Part shown: positions 10,580-22,700 of the stretch, in pieces
Layout of the letters: each line of letters begins with the position of its first letter
Position numbering within the stretch: the first letter of the stretch is position 1
From: Theristus sp. LFF4_11
Taxonomy: Eukaryota > Nematoda > Chromadorea > Monhysterida > Xyalidae
DNA length: 64,000 nt
Reading direction: 5' to 3'
NCBI GenBank assembly: GCA_030248135.1
Contig: JASANC010005588.1
Span: 62,001-126,000 of the forward strand
The notes under the pieces: generated by a model
What the model saw: the letters and a program-made list of their open reading frames with translations, nothing else
Told to the model about the DNA's origin: nothing
Database searches by the model: none
Translations under genes and position numbers: made by a program

Positions 10580-13500
10580 TCATAAATTTTTAAATAATGA
10601 AATTTTCCACTTTCTGATTCGCAGACTGAAGCATTTTAGTGACAGACATGAACGAACCAGGTCAACAGCGTTCTCCTGATCATTGTTGTTGGCTGCTCGT
10701 TGCTGCGGTGGCGATTGGTCGAGTTGCATTATCTCAGCGGCCTCTGCCTCGGTCATCATGACGCTCGCGCACTCAGCGCTGCTGATCACACCAAGCTTCT
10801 CTGAAGAATTGCGAAAGTCACCGTGACACATTCATTGGTCAAAGACGGCACATTGATTGGCTGCACAATCAGCAAAATATGGTGGCTTGTTGCGATGCAA
10901 CCAATCAGCGGACACAATGATCAGCTGTGCAATCGCATTGTTGTACGGTCTAACTGTAAACTGTAGGCAATACGCTGATTGGCAGACAATCATGCCAGAA
11001 TCAAATGCCTCATTGCAGACAGGAATAGGATACAGGACTGACCTTTCGTAATGATGTGCCAGAGATCAAGCCGGCCAGCTTCGGCCAGCCGTTGCTTGCT
11101 CTGTATCAAGAACAGATTGTACGCATCCGCCTGGTTGTACTGCACACAAGCCGCGCGCAACGCTTGCAAACATGACACCACCTTGCCGTACACTGAATCA
11201 CCAATCGTAGATTGCAACAAGTCGTTGATGACGGCGCACAGTTCGGTGATTGCTGTTGATAGAATGGAGTCGTTGAATGTTTGTTAGTTCAAATTGATTG
11301 GCGAGTCAAAATAGTCAGCTTCAGAAAAAGCCAGAATAAAACAACTAACCGCTGTGCACGCGATCCGCGTCCGTGACGATGATTCGATTGAAGTCACCGA
11401 CCGGATTTATGGTTCCAATTTTTAGCTCAGCTGTCTCTTGCTGACCATTCGCGGCTGGTTCTGCTTCACTCAGTCGAGACTTTTTGGTGTTGTCCAATTT
11501 TGATTCGCTGGAGCAAATTGAAAAAGAAACAATGCGTCACAGAATAACAAAAGCAGTTGTCTCCGTGTGCTGAGTGTCGTTTCCGACAAGCACACAAGGC
11601 AAACAACCGCCAGCAAAACTGGAAGTGTCGCGAAGCGCAATGAGAGAAAATTCGCTTTCACCCGTGGAACATATCGGCGGCCGTTCGTTTGCCCTTTGTT
11701 TCGATCGGCTCCAATTTGAAGGCGTCGCGTAGTCTGTCCAGCACAGGGCGTGCCAAGTTGACGAGTTCACTCGGTGCGTCCAGTGGTGCCATGACGGAGG
11801 CTGATGGCTGCTCCGGCAACGGCTGGTCCGGGTAGAGTGCACGGCGACGGAGGCACTCCATCTGGTGCTGGTTGCGTGCGTTCAGCACGTCCACAGGGCG
11901 GAGCGCTTCCATGCGTCGCCCCGACTCGTCGCTGGAAAACCAAGAACGATGCTCTGAATCGGCGTATAGTCTATTTCTATATCTTTTGGCAACTAGCTGA
12001 TTGTTTGGCGATCACGTGATTGCATGCTTCTGTGCAGCCCTCGACTCCGCCCCCAGGCACAGAATGCATGGCGTGCAACCAACCAATGAGCTAATTGTAT
12101 ATCATTTACATAGCTGTTAGATCATAATGATGTACGTTTGGCTGCTGACATACGTCAAAGGCATGTCCACAATTTCCAACCCCAGCCAATCACTCAAACA
12201 ACCTACACTTTCGCACGCATCAAGTCCATGCTGTCGATCAGGCTGTCGACCAGCGCCGTTTGGTCGGCTGATAAGAAAAAAACCACAACAATCGATTTTC
12301 AAATAGAACAGAAACAGATTAAGGTGAGTAGTTCTGAACTTCTGAGCTTTTGAGCTCTGGTTAAAACCATCTGGTCGTGACAGTTTTTGATCATCACATT
12401 AGCAACTGAAGCGAATGAATGAAACAGTGACCATTTGGCTGCGTAGCATCCGTGAATGCGGCAAACGGAAACGCACGAACATCTTCGCGGTAGGGCAGAC
12501 GGACGAACACGAGACGCTGCATAAACAGCAGTAAACTAAACCACAATTTGTGAACCACAGCACAAACACGTTCTGCACATGCTGCTGCAGACTAACTGTA
12601 TGACCTGTCCAACTAGCTGATTGGTTGATGATCACGGGATGCATGCATTCTGTGCAAACCAAACTCCGCCCGCATCCACAGCAATACATGAACAGAATTC
12701 ATGCATCAACCAATCAGCTATTATCTTTCTTATAAACGTGACCCAATATGCGTTTGCACGCGCAGATAGAGAAAATGTTTCATGGCTGCGCGGCAATTTG
12801 AAACCAGTAAAACTTAACGTATTTTGACGGCAGATTTATACAAGAAATTGAGAAAAACTAATCAGAATCTTTTCTCACCGAATAAATTTATCTTATTTTG
12901 TATTCGAACTACGTTCGGGCGCGAAACAATTTTTCAGGTGTGCGGCTTTTCCACACATCATTCAACATTACTGCGCCTCCTTCACACGAAAAGATAATAG
13001 TTGGATATGTTATAGTGTTAGACTGTAGCAACGAGACGCAACCAACCGGGGCGTCATCGTCCGTGTCGTCGTCATCCGTGTCATCGGTATCTTTCGGAAA
13101 CAAAACGCCCATCCTTGGAATGCTGTTGGCGTTGTACGCATAGCGCACCAGCGCAACACATTTCTTCTGTCGTAACGCTTCACAGAATGCAGACAACGCA
13201 ATACTGGCTGCCTGGACAACGTAAAATAAGATGAGCGACTTTTTTATAACAAACCTAAGGTTCAACGTTCATATCAACAGCGATTCAACTCGTCAATTTA
13301 CTTCGTCACCAGCCTCCGGATAGACGTACTGAACGCTGTCACCCGTGAAATAATACTGCCGAACCTGAAATACGGACAAAAATGTTTGCAACACAGCAAG
13401 AGAAACTTTCCCCAACAATATAAGGAAAGTGCAAACACGAGCACACGCGCACGCACGTTCACGCGTTCTGTGGTGCCAAGCAGCGCGAAGCATTTGCCCT

Positions 13501-16253
13501 TGTCTGTGAACCTCATTGCCTCCTCGTCGGCTGGCGCCACCGGGACAAGTGTCGTGCCGAATTTGTACCCTGAAACGAGCACATCTATCTTGCAATCTTG
13601 CAGTAGGTTGAGAAGACACCCGCGCTCGTCGATCGACTGTATCACAGAAACAGACTAAAACCACAGAAACCTTTCACGATATCTTCCGGCGCTATTTCAT
13701 AGTCGCTGGCAACCGGTAGGTCAGTCTGAGTTTGAATGTCACCTTGAGTTTGTGCCAGCGCACTCGGATTCAGTGGCTCGTAGTGTTGGTCTCTCTGAAA
13801 AGTAAGAGGGTTGGGGGGGGCAGATGCTTGCTCGAGAGTTCTTCTGTTTACCCCAGCCCAAGATCACAATATCACAGAATTCCAAGTGTGTTTCAGAAGC
13901 TCGCGAGAGCTCCAGTACCGAAACACTGCCCACCTTGACAGCAGCACTTTTCTGCTGCGGGTCCATTCGCTTCCACGGGTCCTTCAATTTCTCCTCTTTC
14001 GTTTTTATGTACCTGAAACGTTCAATAATGTCAAAAACATTGTATTACCCAAACCATAAAAAACCACCCGAACATTATAAAAGCTGTCACTGACATTCGA
14101 ATGGGAATGTTGAATTGCTCGGCAATACTGAGCTGCGCCTTCCATCCGTAACCGGATTTAGATCGACTCTCGAACTTGCATAGTTGCGTGAGCGCTTCGC
14201 TTCAAAATAACGATACATTTCAGCATCACTTTTCTGAATATACTTCTGAGAATCTCTGATAATCAGCAGAAATCAGAAAAAAGAGACCGCTTAGCAATAA
14301 TTAATTAAACAATTCTAAAGAACTTGAAATGTGACCGGACCGCATGCACCACTAACGTCAGCGTGAATGTGATCACACGTGCGCCCTCAGTCTGCTGGAA
14401 TCGTCGCACAATCTGCTCCCCTCGCAGCATTGCTTCAGTTTTCTTCGTCAGCTCCGTTGTCGTGCCCCCCTTAGCCGACGACGGCCCAGGCTCGTCGTCG
14501 CCAGGCTGGCCGCTGCCGTTCTGCGTTTCCGGCAAATCATCGGCCTCGATGTTTGGTCCACTTGAAAACGATTCATCAGAATTTTCAGTTGTTTTTTTAG
14601 AAATTTCCTGCCAAGATGGCAAGCGAATGTGAAGCTTCAACCAGACGACTTCAGCTGTGAGACCAAGAGTATCGCATTGCCACGAGTCACCCTAGTTCAC
14701 GCACATCACCGTCAAATCGACGTCCATCTTCGCCAGCTGTTCAGCGATGCGTCCGTATCGCGCGTCACCAATCGCCCCGCCCAAGTTGCTCAGCAGCACA
14801 ATTTGTCGACTCGAAAACTTTTTTCCGTCGGTGCCCTCGCGAAGCGCGTGTAGTGCAACGACTAATGCGTCGAGAACTGAAAAAACACCGGTGCAACAAT
14901 TGCAAACAGTAAACTATCTAGATATTATCAGTCTTTGGGGTTCTGCGATTCATTGCGTTTGCGGATGTCGAAAAAACTAATTTTTTTATGTGGCCATTCA
15001 AAACACCCTAAGTTACCGGGCCCTGTTTAGGGGACTCGGATGTTTAGGTAAGACCAGACTGGCGTGCACCCAAGCAGTGTGTCAGATTTGGCTGGCCGTG
15101 AACTGCGTCGACAGCAACTTGAAGACACACGACACTCACAATCGCCGTCTCGCTCAGTGGCACGTTCCAGCGCATGCGAATCACTGATGGATTTCAGAAA
15201 GTCCATGTCGACGCGCTGCAGGTCGCGTTGCACGGTGATGTGCCTGCGTGGGTGGGTGATAAAGATTTGGGTGGGTGTTTTGGGTGCGAGAACAGACGCA
15301 ATTACAGACAAACTGTGAAAGATATCACAGAACTTGTGTATTCTAGGGCATTTGAGTCTGGAATGTTGATTGGGTGCATCGAGCTGGGGCAGCACCAACC
15401 AGTGAGCTCAATTCAAGAGCAATCAACCAACCACGAATGGCAGTTTGACTACAGTTTGATCAGATCAAAAAACACATTAATATGTGAAACTCAATGTGCC
15501 ACCGCCACTATACAACCGAGACAGACACGAGTTCACCCGACACAACAAAGTTCGGAATGAAAGAACAAGCCAAGCGCACACTTGTAGTGATCAGGGGCGT
15601 CGTCGTTCAACGGATTATTTGTGTCGCTCGTGCCAAACAGAATCAATCCGACTTCGTCGTTTGATTTCGCGAAAACCTGAGACACAAAAAATGTGTTGCA
15701 CCAAGTTTACTGCAATAACGAAGTTCCGAGCGAATGCAGCCGTTTATCAAATCTTTACTGGTTTATCGAAAAAAACTTTTGAATTCGCTGCTTTTCATCA
15801 GGGACATAGCGGCCGAATGCCGCGAAGTCGAGATACCCTAGGAGAGAGTTGGGCTTTCAAGAATAAAGCCCTTTGATAGCAACGGCATGACGTGTTGATT
15901 CATCAATACACCAAGCCACGGATTTTAGGCGCGTTTATACCTGACGCATGCGCATACGTCACGGCACGTCACGCTAGGTTCCGTGTCATTGCATACTGCC
16001 ATTCACTACTGACGCATGTCGACGTACGTCTGCATGCGTCAGGTAAAACCGGACTTTAGAATTACCGTCGAAATTCTGGAACCGGTTGCTAAGGTATAAA
16101 CAAACGTGGTTCGCCAACTTTTCTGGTGACAATCCACTCGATGCATTCAGTGACGAGCGAGAAACAGCTGTTGCCGTCTGGTGTCGCCGGCAGTCGCATG
16201 TTGGCGCCGACGTCGGCCACGATCACCACGGCCTCTTTCTGCGATCGTGCCAT
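10580..16253 (-). CDS. XRCC5: Ku80 (XRCC5), DNA double-strand-break end-binding subunit
   Basis: Seventeen exons: 16253-16119, 15676-15582, 15243-15140, 14876-14701, 14607-14357, 14199-14095, 14012-13934, 13794-13671, 13569-13463, 13364-13302, 13211-13047, 12516-12432, 12267-12207, 11931-11662, 11507-11350, 11252-11043 and 10800-10580. They sum to 2409 bp, or 802 residues (human about 730). Ku80 pairs with Ku70 in the nucleus to hold broken DNA ends for non-homologous end joining. The N-terminal vWA domain shows MARSQKEAVVIVADVGANM, DEVGLILFGT and GDFLDALVV. The Ku core shows YKFGTTLVPVAPADEEAM, GKCFALLG, VALVRYAYNAN and RLVFVRLPYREDVRAF, followed by LVDSLIDSMDL. The C-terminal helical domain shows CLQALRAACVQYNQADAYN and LWHIITK. 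Additions relative to human are a Ser/Gly/Pro linker in exon 5 and an Asp-rich run (DTDDTDDDDTDDD) in exon 11. The last 30 residues do not resemble the vertebrate acidic tail. Confidence 0.93.
11992..12095. repeat. Foldback element, family 2 (CCAATCAGC/GCTGATTGG type), in a Ku80 intron
   Basis: The left end reads AACTAGCTGATTG and the right end is an inverse (CAACCAACCAATGAGCTAATT). The middle has GATTGCATGCTTCTGTGCAG, CTCCGCC and CAGAATGCATGG. It pairs with similar elements at 12612-12722 and 20395-20522. Confidence 0.7.
12612..12722. repeat. Foldback element, family 2, in a Ku80 intron
   Basis: Inverted ends AGCTGATTGGTTGATG and CATCAACCAATCAGCT. The core is GCATGCATTCTGTGCAAACC followed by AAACTCCGCC. 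Confidence 0.75.
14965..15055. repeat. Dispersed element, family 3, partial copy in a Ku80 intron
   Basis: It contains TTATGTGGCCATTCAAAAC and CTGTTTAGGGGACTCGGATG. The same blocks occur at 18345-18535 (opposite orientation) and at 21335-21530, both in introns of the neighbouring site-1 protease gene. Confidence 0.6.
15932..16049. repeat. Foldback element in Ku80 intron 1
   Basis: The left end GTTTATACCTGACGCATGCG and the right end (CTGCATGCGTCAGGTAAAAC) are near-perfect inverted repeats of about 25 bp around a short spacer. No coding capacity. Confidence 0.75.
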
Positions 16254-16750
16254 CTTGAACGCTACAAAGGCCATTCGTGCTGATTTGCCTTTGCAATCAT
16301 ACACACACTGAAACAGTGTGTGTGTGATTGCAAAGATTAAAAATAAGAAATAGATTAAAAATAGGAGCAATGGCACCCATTCGGTACAGCGCACCGCCTC
16401 GCTCGTGTGTGACACACTTCGCAGAAAGAAAATGAAAAATAGTGTTTTGTCATCACTTCGTAGATTTTACTGCAATCGATAAAAAATTGATCAATGTGTC
16501 CTCAAAAAAAAAGCAGTTCACAACGAAAATAAAGCATACCACACATTTCAATGAAAAAAATCTGTACACTACAATGTTAGAACAGCAGTTTCAGTATCAG
16601 CTGTCTTTCACACTCAACAGTGATCACACGTTCCGTCTGCAGTGCCCCGACGCGACGACAGCCCCAACCCCAGCACGCTTGCGAATGGGGGCAACAAGAA
16701 ACCGACGTCGACACAGAAAACGCGAACCGAGACAAAACCGGTCTGCCGTT
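16254..16750. other. Ku80 5' / MBTPS1 3' spacer
   Basis: About 500 bp lie between the Ku80 start codon and the MBTPS1 stop, both genes being on the minus strand. It must hold the Ku80 promoter. A short hairpin CACACACTGAAACAGTGTGTG is visible near 16304-16326. Nothing else was identified. Confidence 0.5.
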
Positions 16751-19700
16751 TCAAACGATCTTCAAGTATCTCGCCACACTCGCCACCAATCGTGCCGTTC
16801 TCTTTCGTTTGCGCCGGCGTGTCACGCAGCAACGGAGAGCAAGACAGACGACAACGACGATGACAACGGTCAACACCAGCACCTCCGACTGATACAACCG
16901 CTGCAACACCGCCAGCCAGCCAGCCACGGTCGCGTGATCGTCACTGTGTTCAGTTGCATCATTGCTGTCCAACTTTCGGCTGAAATCGTGCTGTCGCCAC
17001 CGCTGCACTGGCCACGCGCCAAGCTGCACCGAGAGCAACTTGAAATGGTCGGCCATGTTTCTGAACAAAAACATGAATGCAGCTGACTGATTGGAGTTCG
17101 GTGTTTTGGATGGTTACAACGGCCTGCTTTAGCCAATCAGCAAGTCAAATATGAATGGTTGAATGTGGTAATTGTGAAAAAGGCAAAAGCGCCTCAGAAT
17201 TCAATGTACACAAAGCACGATCCGGATCACCTACTCAGGCATGGTGATATTGTGCACCCATTGCGGTTGCACCCAATGCCACCGGGTGCAATGACCATCC
17301 GTGAGTGGCTGAAAGTTCGGTTGACCAAGTTTGGTGACCGATTGAACGACCCGTGAGATGCGTGCGAACGTGCTGTTCCATCGATAATTCACTTGAGTTT
17401 TTGTGTTCTGGTCGTTCGACCATGTCGAGTTCGGAGGCAAGAACGAGTCAAAGCGTTTCAGATGTTTCACTGGTTGCCATTTTGACAACAGTGCGCTGGG
17501 GTCGACGGCGACGTCCGCCGCAGAACGCATTTCAACCAGCGACAGTAACTCGTCAATCAGCCAGAAGCAATCTAATCAACGGGTTTCACTTTTCTGTTGC
17601 CAAAAAGAATTCAATGTAATTCACTCTGAAAGTACACAAAAAAAACATGAACAAAGCTGACCATTGGCGTTCCTTCTGTGCGACGACGCCCAGTCGAGGC
17701 AGTTTGAGTCGCCGAACACTGCCACGAAGCCAGCCAGTGAGCCGTTCGACTGCTTCGAGCCGGTGTCGTTGTTCTTGTCGACCACTACAAATCACAAGTG
17801 AAACACCCAAAATCATTCAATCGATCAACCAACTGAAACTGCACAGCCACCCTGTCCCACCAACCATCATCATCCGACGTCGTGAATGTCGGTGGTACCA
17901 GTGCGAACACCAACGACTCATTCTGCGACAGCGCGTGCTTCACCGCTGCACCCCCGCCGTCCAGCAAATGTCTGCCTTGATCAAACAGGCTGTCCGCAGC
18001 TGCTGCGTACACCAACGTCTCAGGGGGCGCCCACTGAATCACGCTGCCACTGGCGTACTCGAGCGCATCGTTGCCAAACATTGACGTGTTGCCTGACGCC
18101 ATTCACGGTGAGAATGAAGACATATTCCGCAATTGTGACACTCAACAAAGCAGGCGGTCAAACCAGGCCCGCCACTGTGCCCGAAACGTTTTGACTCTTG
18201 TCAAACTTGATCTTGGACACTTGGACCGATCACTGAGCAACCAAACAATCCATCAGAAGTGCAAACGAGCAGAGCGGCCAACAGGCGCCTGTGAACAAAC
18301 GACCGCAGTGATACATAACGTTCGCTGTTTGCGGTGTTACCAGGTAGGTATGATCATTTATTTTGGTCACGCAACTCAATGCGCCCATAGATGGGTAAAC
18401 AGTTAAATGCAGGATGCGGGAATTCAAAATTGGTGAAGTGATCCGAGTCCCCTACATAGAGCCGAGTCACTTAGGGGACTTCGAATTGCCACATAAAGAT
18501 TGAAACTAGTTTTTTTCACGTCTGTACACGCAGTCAGTCGCAGAACTCAAAAAAATTGATATTAGACGCCCATCCCGGCTCGTCAGTGCGACGGACACCC
18601 GGCAGCACTGCCCAAAACGTTTTGTAGCTCAAAGCAAATCGTATAGTGTGGAGTGTGCACCTGCAACAACGCGATCAGACAACGCGATCGACCAAACTGA
18701 CAGCAGTCGATTCAACGCCGGCAAATTGGCACCGCCGACACTCGGCTCCCACCAGGTGCTGCAATGACATTGATCGTTGATTGGTTATTCCACGACTGTT
18801 GTGCCGCCAATCAACGTGTGCACATTTGCTCGTATGCACCGAATCAACGAAACTGCACGATGGTTCTGTGCATTTCGGCCTGGCCATGATCACAGATGCA
18901 AACGAGTGGTGGCCGCATCAGTGACGTGCCCCTCTTGAACCCACTTGAGTTACCACAACAATTGAGTGACAACGCAACCGCGTATTATCGTCATAGAAGC
19001 CGATGTTCGCCATGACCGTCGCGTTGTACCAGTCAGCGAACACGAGCACGTTCAGCCCGTCCACCTGCGCCCGCCTCAATGCGTCCCGCTCCTCTGGCCA
19101 GTACTCGTCCTCCGCATCAACGATCAGCAGCGTTGAGTAGCGTCGTGACAGTGCAGGCACGCACGTCAACGGCTCACCGGAGATCTCCAGCGTGTAGCCG
19201 CGAGCGCGCAGATGCTGAGTGGAGAAAATTGGGTGTGAAATGTGGTCGGCTTGGCGAATTTGTAGTGTGGTAGCTGATTCGTTGGTTACGCACTCACGTG
19301 TACTGCCATGTGTGCATTGTGTGGAGGCGGAGCAATGCATGCAACCTCACTTTACGTATATTACACATAATACACATATTAGCCAGCGCGAATATAGAAA
19401 ATTTGTGTCAAGCATTATGGCTGAATTTGAGAACAATTTTGAGGCCTTACTTCGTTGCATCATACTGGATTATTGACGAAAAGTACGCCAAATCAACTGG
19501 TTGTCCAAAGCATGACTGTTCTCATTTGCAAATGTTTTTGATTTCCAACCGACGACACCTGATACAACGGTCGAAAGTTCGTGTGTGGGTGGTCTCCATG
19601 CCAGTCGAGCGGGTCACGGCGTGCCAGCAAATCGTCGCGCGGAATGTAACCGGGAGGGTAGTTCAGTTGACGGTATTGATCCCACAGGATACGCCGGCTA

Positions 19701-22700
19701 AAACAAACGAACAAAATCGGTGAGATCAGGCACAGTCGTAAAAAGTATGGCAACAGTGGAATCACAAAACATTACTGACAGACCAAGTTCAATTAATCTA
19801 TGCATTCCACCGTGGCACACATCATATGCAGAAAAAGGCCAAAATAACAAAATCCGATAACTCAAGTAACACAGCAAGCCTCTCGCTTTCGATTGACCAA
19901 TCACTGAATGCAGCCAATCAGCAAGCTGCATACAGCACGTAAAGCCGCAGACCTCCTGGGCGGCGTCTGCATCACGGCGACTTTGATCGGCAGCACCAGT
20001 GTTTGCGAGTTTCCGTTTTCCAGGGTCGAGTCGGTGGACATCTGAGAAAGTTACAAACCATCCGGATTCATAAAATTAACAACTCTTGATTTGACTTTAG
20101 GACATTTCAGGCAAATAAAAAAAATCAAGAAACCACCAAAAGCGCACTTGCAAACGCAGCAGCACTCTTCCAGTTACAACACCATTGAAATCGGTGGCAG
20201 TCGGCTCAACGGACAGCACCAGAGCGAGCCAACCGACGTGCGGCCAAACGTCGGTCGACCATTGAAACGCGACACGTAACACACTCGGCTGCTCGTAGGC
20301 TTGCCAGCGGGGCTGACGTGAAATAGCGCAAGATGCACCATGAATCACATTGTAGCATATAGTCGAACGCTAAAAAGTTATAGGGAATCAGCGCAGTCGG
20401 TCGGTGGTGATAACGTGGATGCATCATTTCTGTGCAGAAGTTACTGTGGGGAGGCGGAGTTTGGTTTGCACAGAAAGCATGCATGCATGCATGTGACCAC
20501 CAACCAATCAGCTGATCCCCCTTTAATTTAGAATTCAACTGTCGGTTGAACAAATCAAATCCTACTGATGCGACTGATTGGTGGCGGCGCTCAGCTCAAC
20601 TCACTCAAAACAGCGAATCCGGCGCTAGGATACAACTTCAGCAACAAAACAACACATTCACAGTCCGTGGCCGATTATTACCGATGCACCGATGCTCGCA
20701 TGCACAGCAGCGCCGTTCAGAATGGTGACGTTCAGTTTCACGGGCAGCGCGTCGGCGAACAACGGCTGAGTGCAGTGTGGCCAGAACGTGGGGCAATCGG
20801 TTAGATCGATGTAGCTCGGACTCAGGCTGCAGCGAACAACAGTGAAAATGACTGAACACAATTTTACTCGTAAAGTGCTCGTTCGAACAGCTTGTTGCGC
20901 CTGTTCTAGACAGCAGTGAGTGACTGTCTCGCGAGCACACCCGTGCGACCGTGGCGCAAGTGTCCGCCAGGCTCGGACAGCGCTGGTGCACTTCAACCCA
21001 TATGCAGCACGATCCCGCAGCACAACGGCGCACGGATGCGCTCGCCGACACAAACGAGACGCATGCATTCGGCCGTACGTTGCCTGTGGCTTGTATGCGG
21101 TGAGCAGGTGGTACGCACGGACAACGTCCATCAGCCCATGGCCGCGCTCCACCAACGGCGCAGCAGTCGGCAACGGCCGGGCACTCGCGATCAGCAGCTG
21201 CTTCACGGTGGCCGCATTCATGCGCACCGGTGGGCGGAGCGACTGTGCGGCACTGCATGCAAACGTACGTGGCTTTGTTAAACCTGCCACTTTTTTCGCA
21301 GAATACAGAGCATGCGAAACTTTGCGTTGGTATTTGAGTCTAGGTATACGTTTGCAGACGTGTAAAAGAAATTTCTTTCGCATCTTTATGTGGCAATTCA
21401 AAATAGCGCAAGTGACTCGGCCCTATTTAGAGGACTTGTATCGCTTTACCAATTTTGAATTCCGGCGTCATGCATGAAACTGTTTACCTATAAATGCACG
21501 CATTGAGTCTTGGGACCAAAATAGAAGATAATACAAAATTCGGGCACTTTGTTGAAAAAGTACAGTTTTTTTGGTCAAAAGTTAAAAAACCCCTGACAAC
21601 TGCAGCGCGCCAACCTCAAGAGCAATGCGATCGCTCCGGTGACGACGGGCGATGCGACGCTGGTGCCTGACAGATGACGGCAGCCAGCCTGGACGGACGA
21701 GCCTGCAGCAAGCAACGCATCACACGATTGCAACAACTTCAGTGCAGACAGAAAGCAGCGTTTGCACCAACCTTGCACCATGGTGCCGTAGGTCATGATG
21801 TCCGGCTTCATGCGTCCGTAGCCAGCTGGAAAGGCAGCACATGTGAGCGTTGTCACTGACTCGCAAACAGACAAAAGAAGAGTGTGAAGCGCATGCCGGG
21901 CAGTTCCCAGGTGGTCATGCCACGCGACGAGTACCGCGCGATCTGTTCGTTCCAGTTGACCGCACCGACGCCGATGGCGTCCAGCTGGTCGGCCGGGTTG
22001 TTCAGGGTGCTCAAGTGAAACAGAAAACTTGCAGCTGAGCTCGTTTGCATTTTTTTGGTTTTGGTTTGCAGTTTTCGTTTCAAATTTAGCGTGCAAAAAG
22101 TGCCAGATTTGAAAACAAGACAAAAAACCGCAAATATTTTGGCGGACCACCAACCAACCCATAAACGGGTCCGTCGTTTCCGATGGCCGACACCAGCGAC
22201 ACGCCGTTTGCGGTCAGCTCATAAACTTTGTCGATGAACGGTTGATCGGTGAAATCAGGCCCGCCGATGCTCAGGTTCAACACGTGCACACCTGCAACGT
22301 TATTGAAAACGGCACAGTTCCGGTTGAAATAGTCGGCCGGAGTCTCCGAAAACACACAGAATCCACTGCATTCAACACCGGAATTTGAACTACAATTCCA
22401 GGGCTGCACCACCGTGCGCGCCCGAGCGACCTTCGCGTTCTGAAGGTGGTCGAAAAATATCGCTCACGCACAGTCTGCTAAACTGGTGCAAAATCTAACC
22501 TCATCCTTTTGCAAAACGACAACGATTCAAAAGCCATGTGTCCAATTTACCGGTCTGTATGGCGTGATTGAATGCGTCGAGAAACCAGGACGTGTAGCTG
22601 AGTTGTCGTTTGTTGAACACCTTGTAGATGTACAGCGAGGCGTCCGGGGCGAGACCGCGACATGCGTCACCGGTGCCCGCAATGACACCCGCCACGAATG

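Noticed and set aside
20638..21401. Single long minus frames of 206 and 247 codons
   Set aside because: They read through MBTPS1 introns. The frame-correct exons with conserved subtilase sequence are shorter and spliced.
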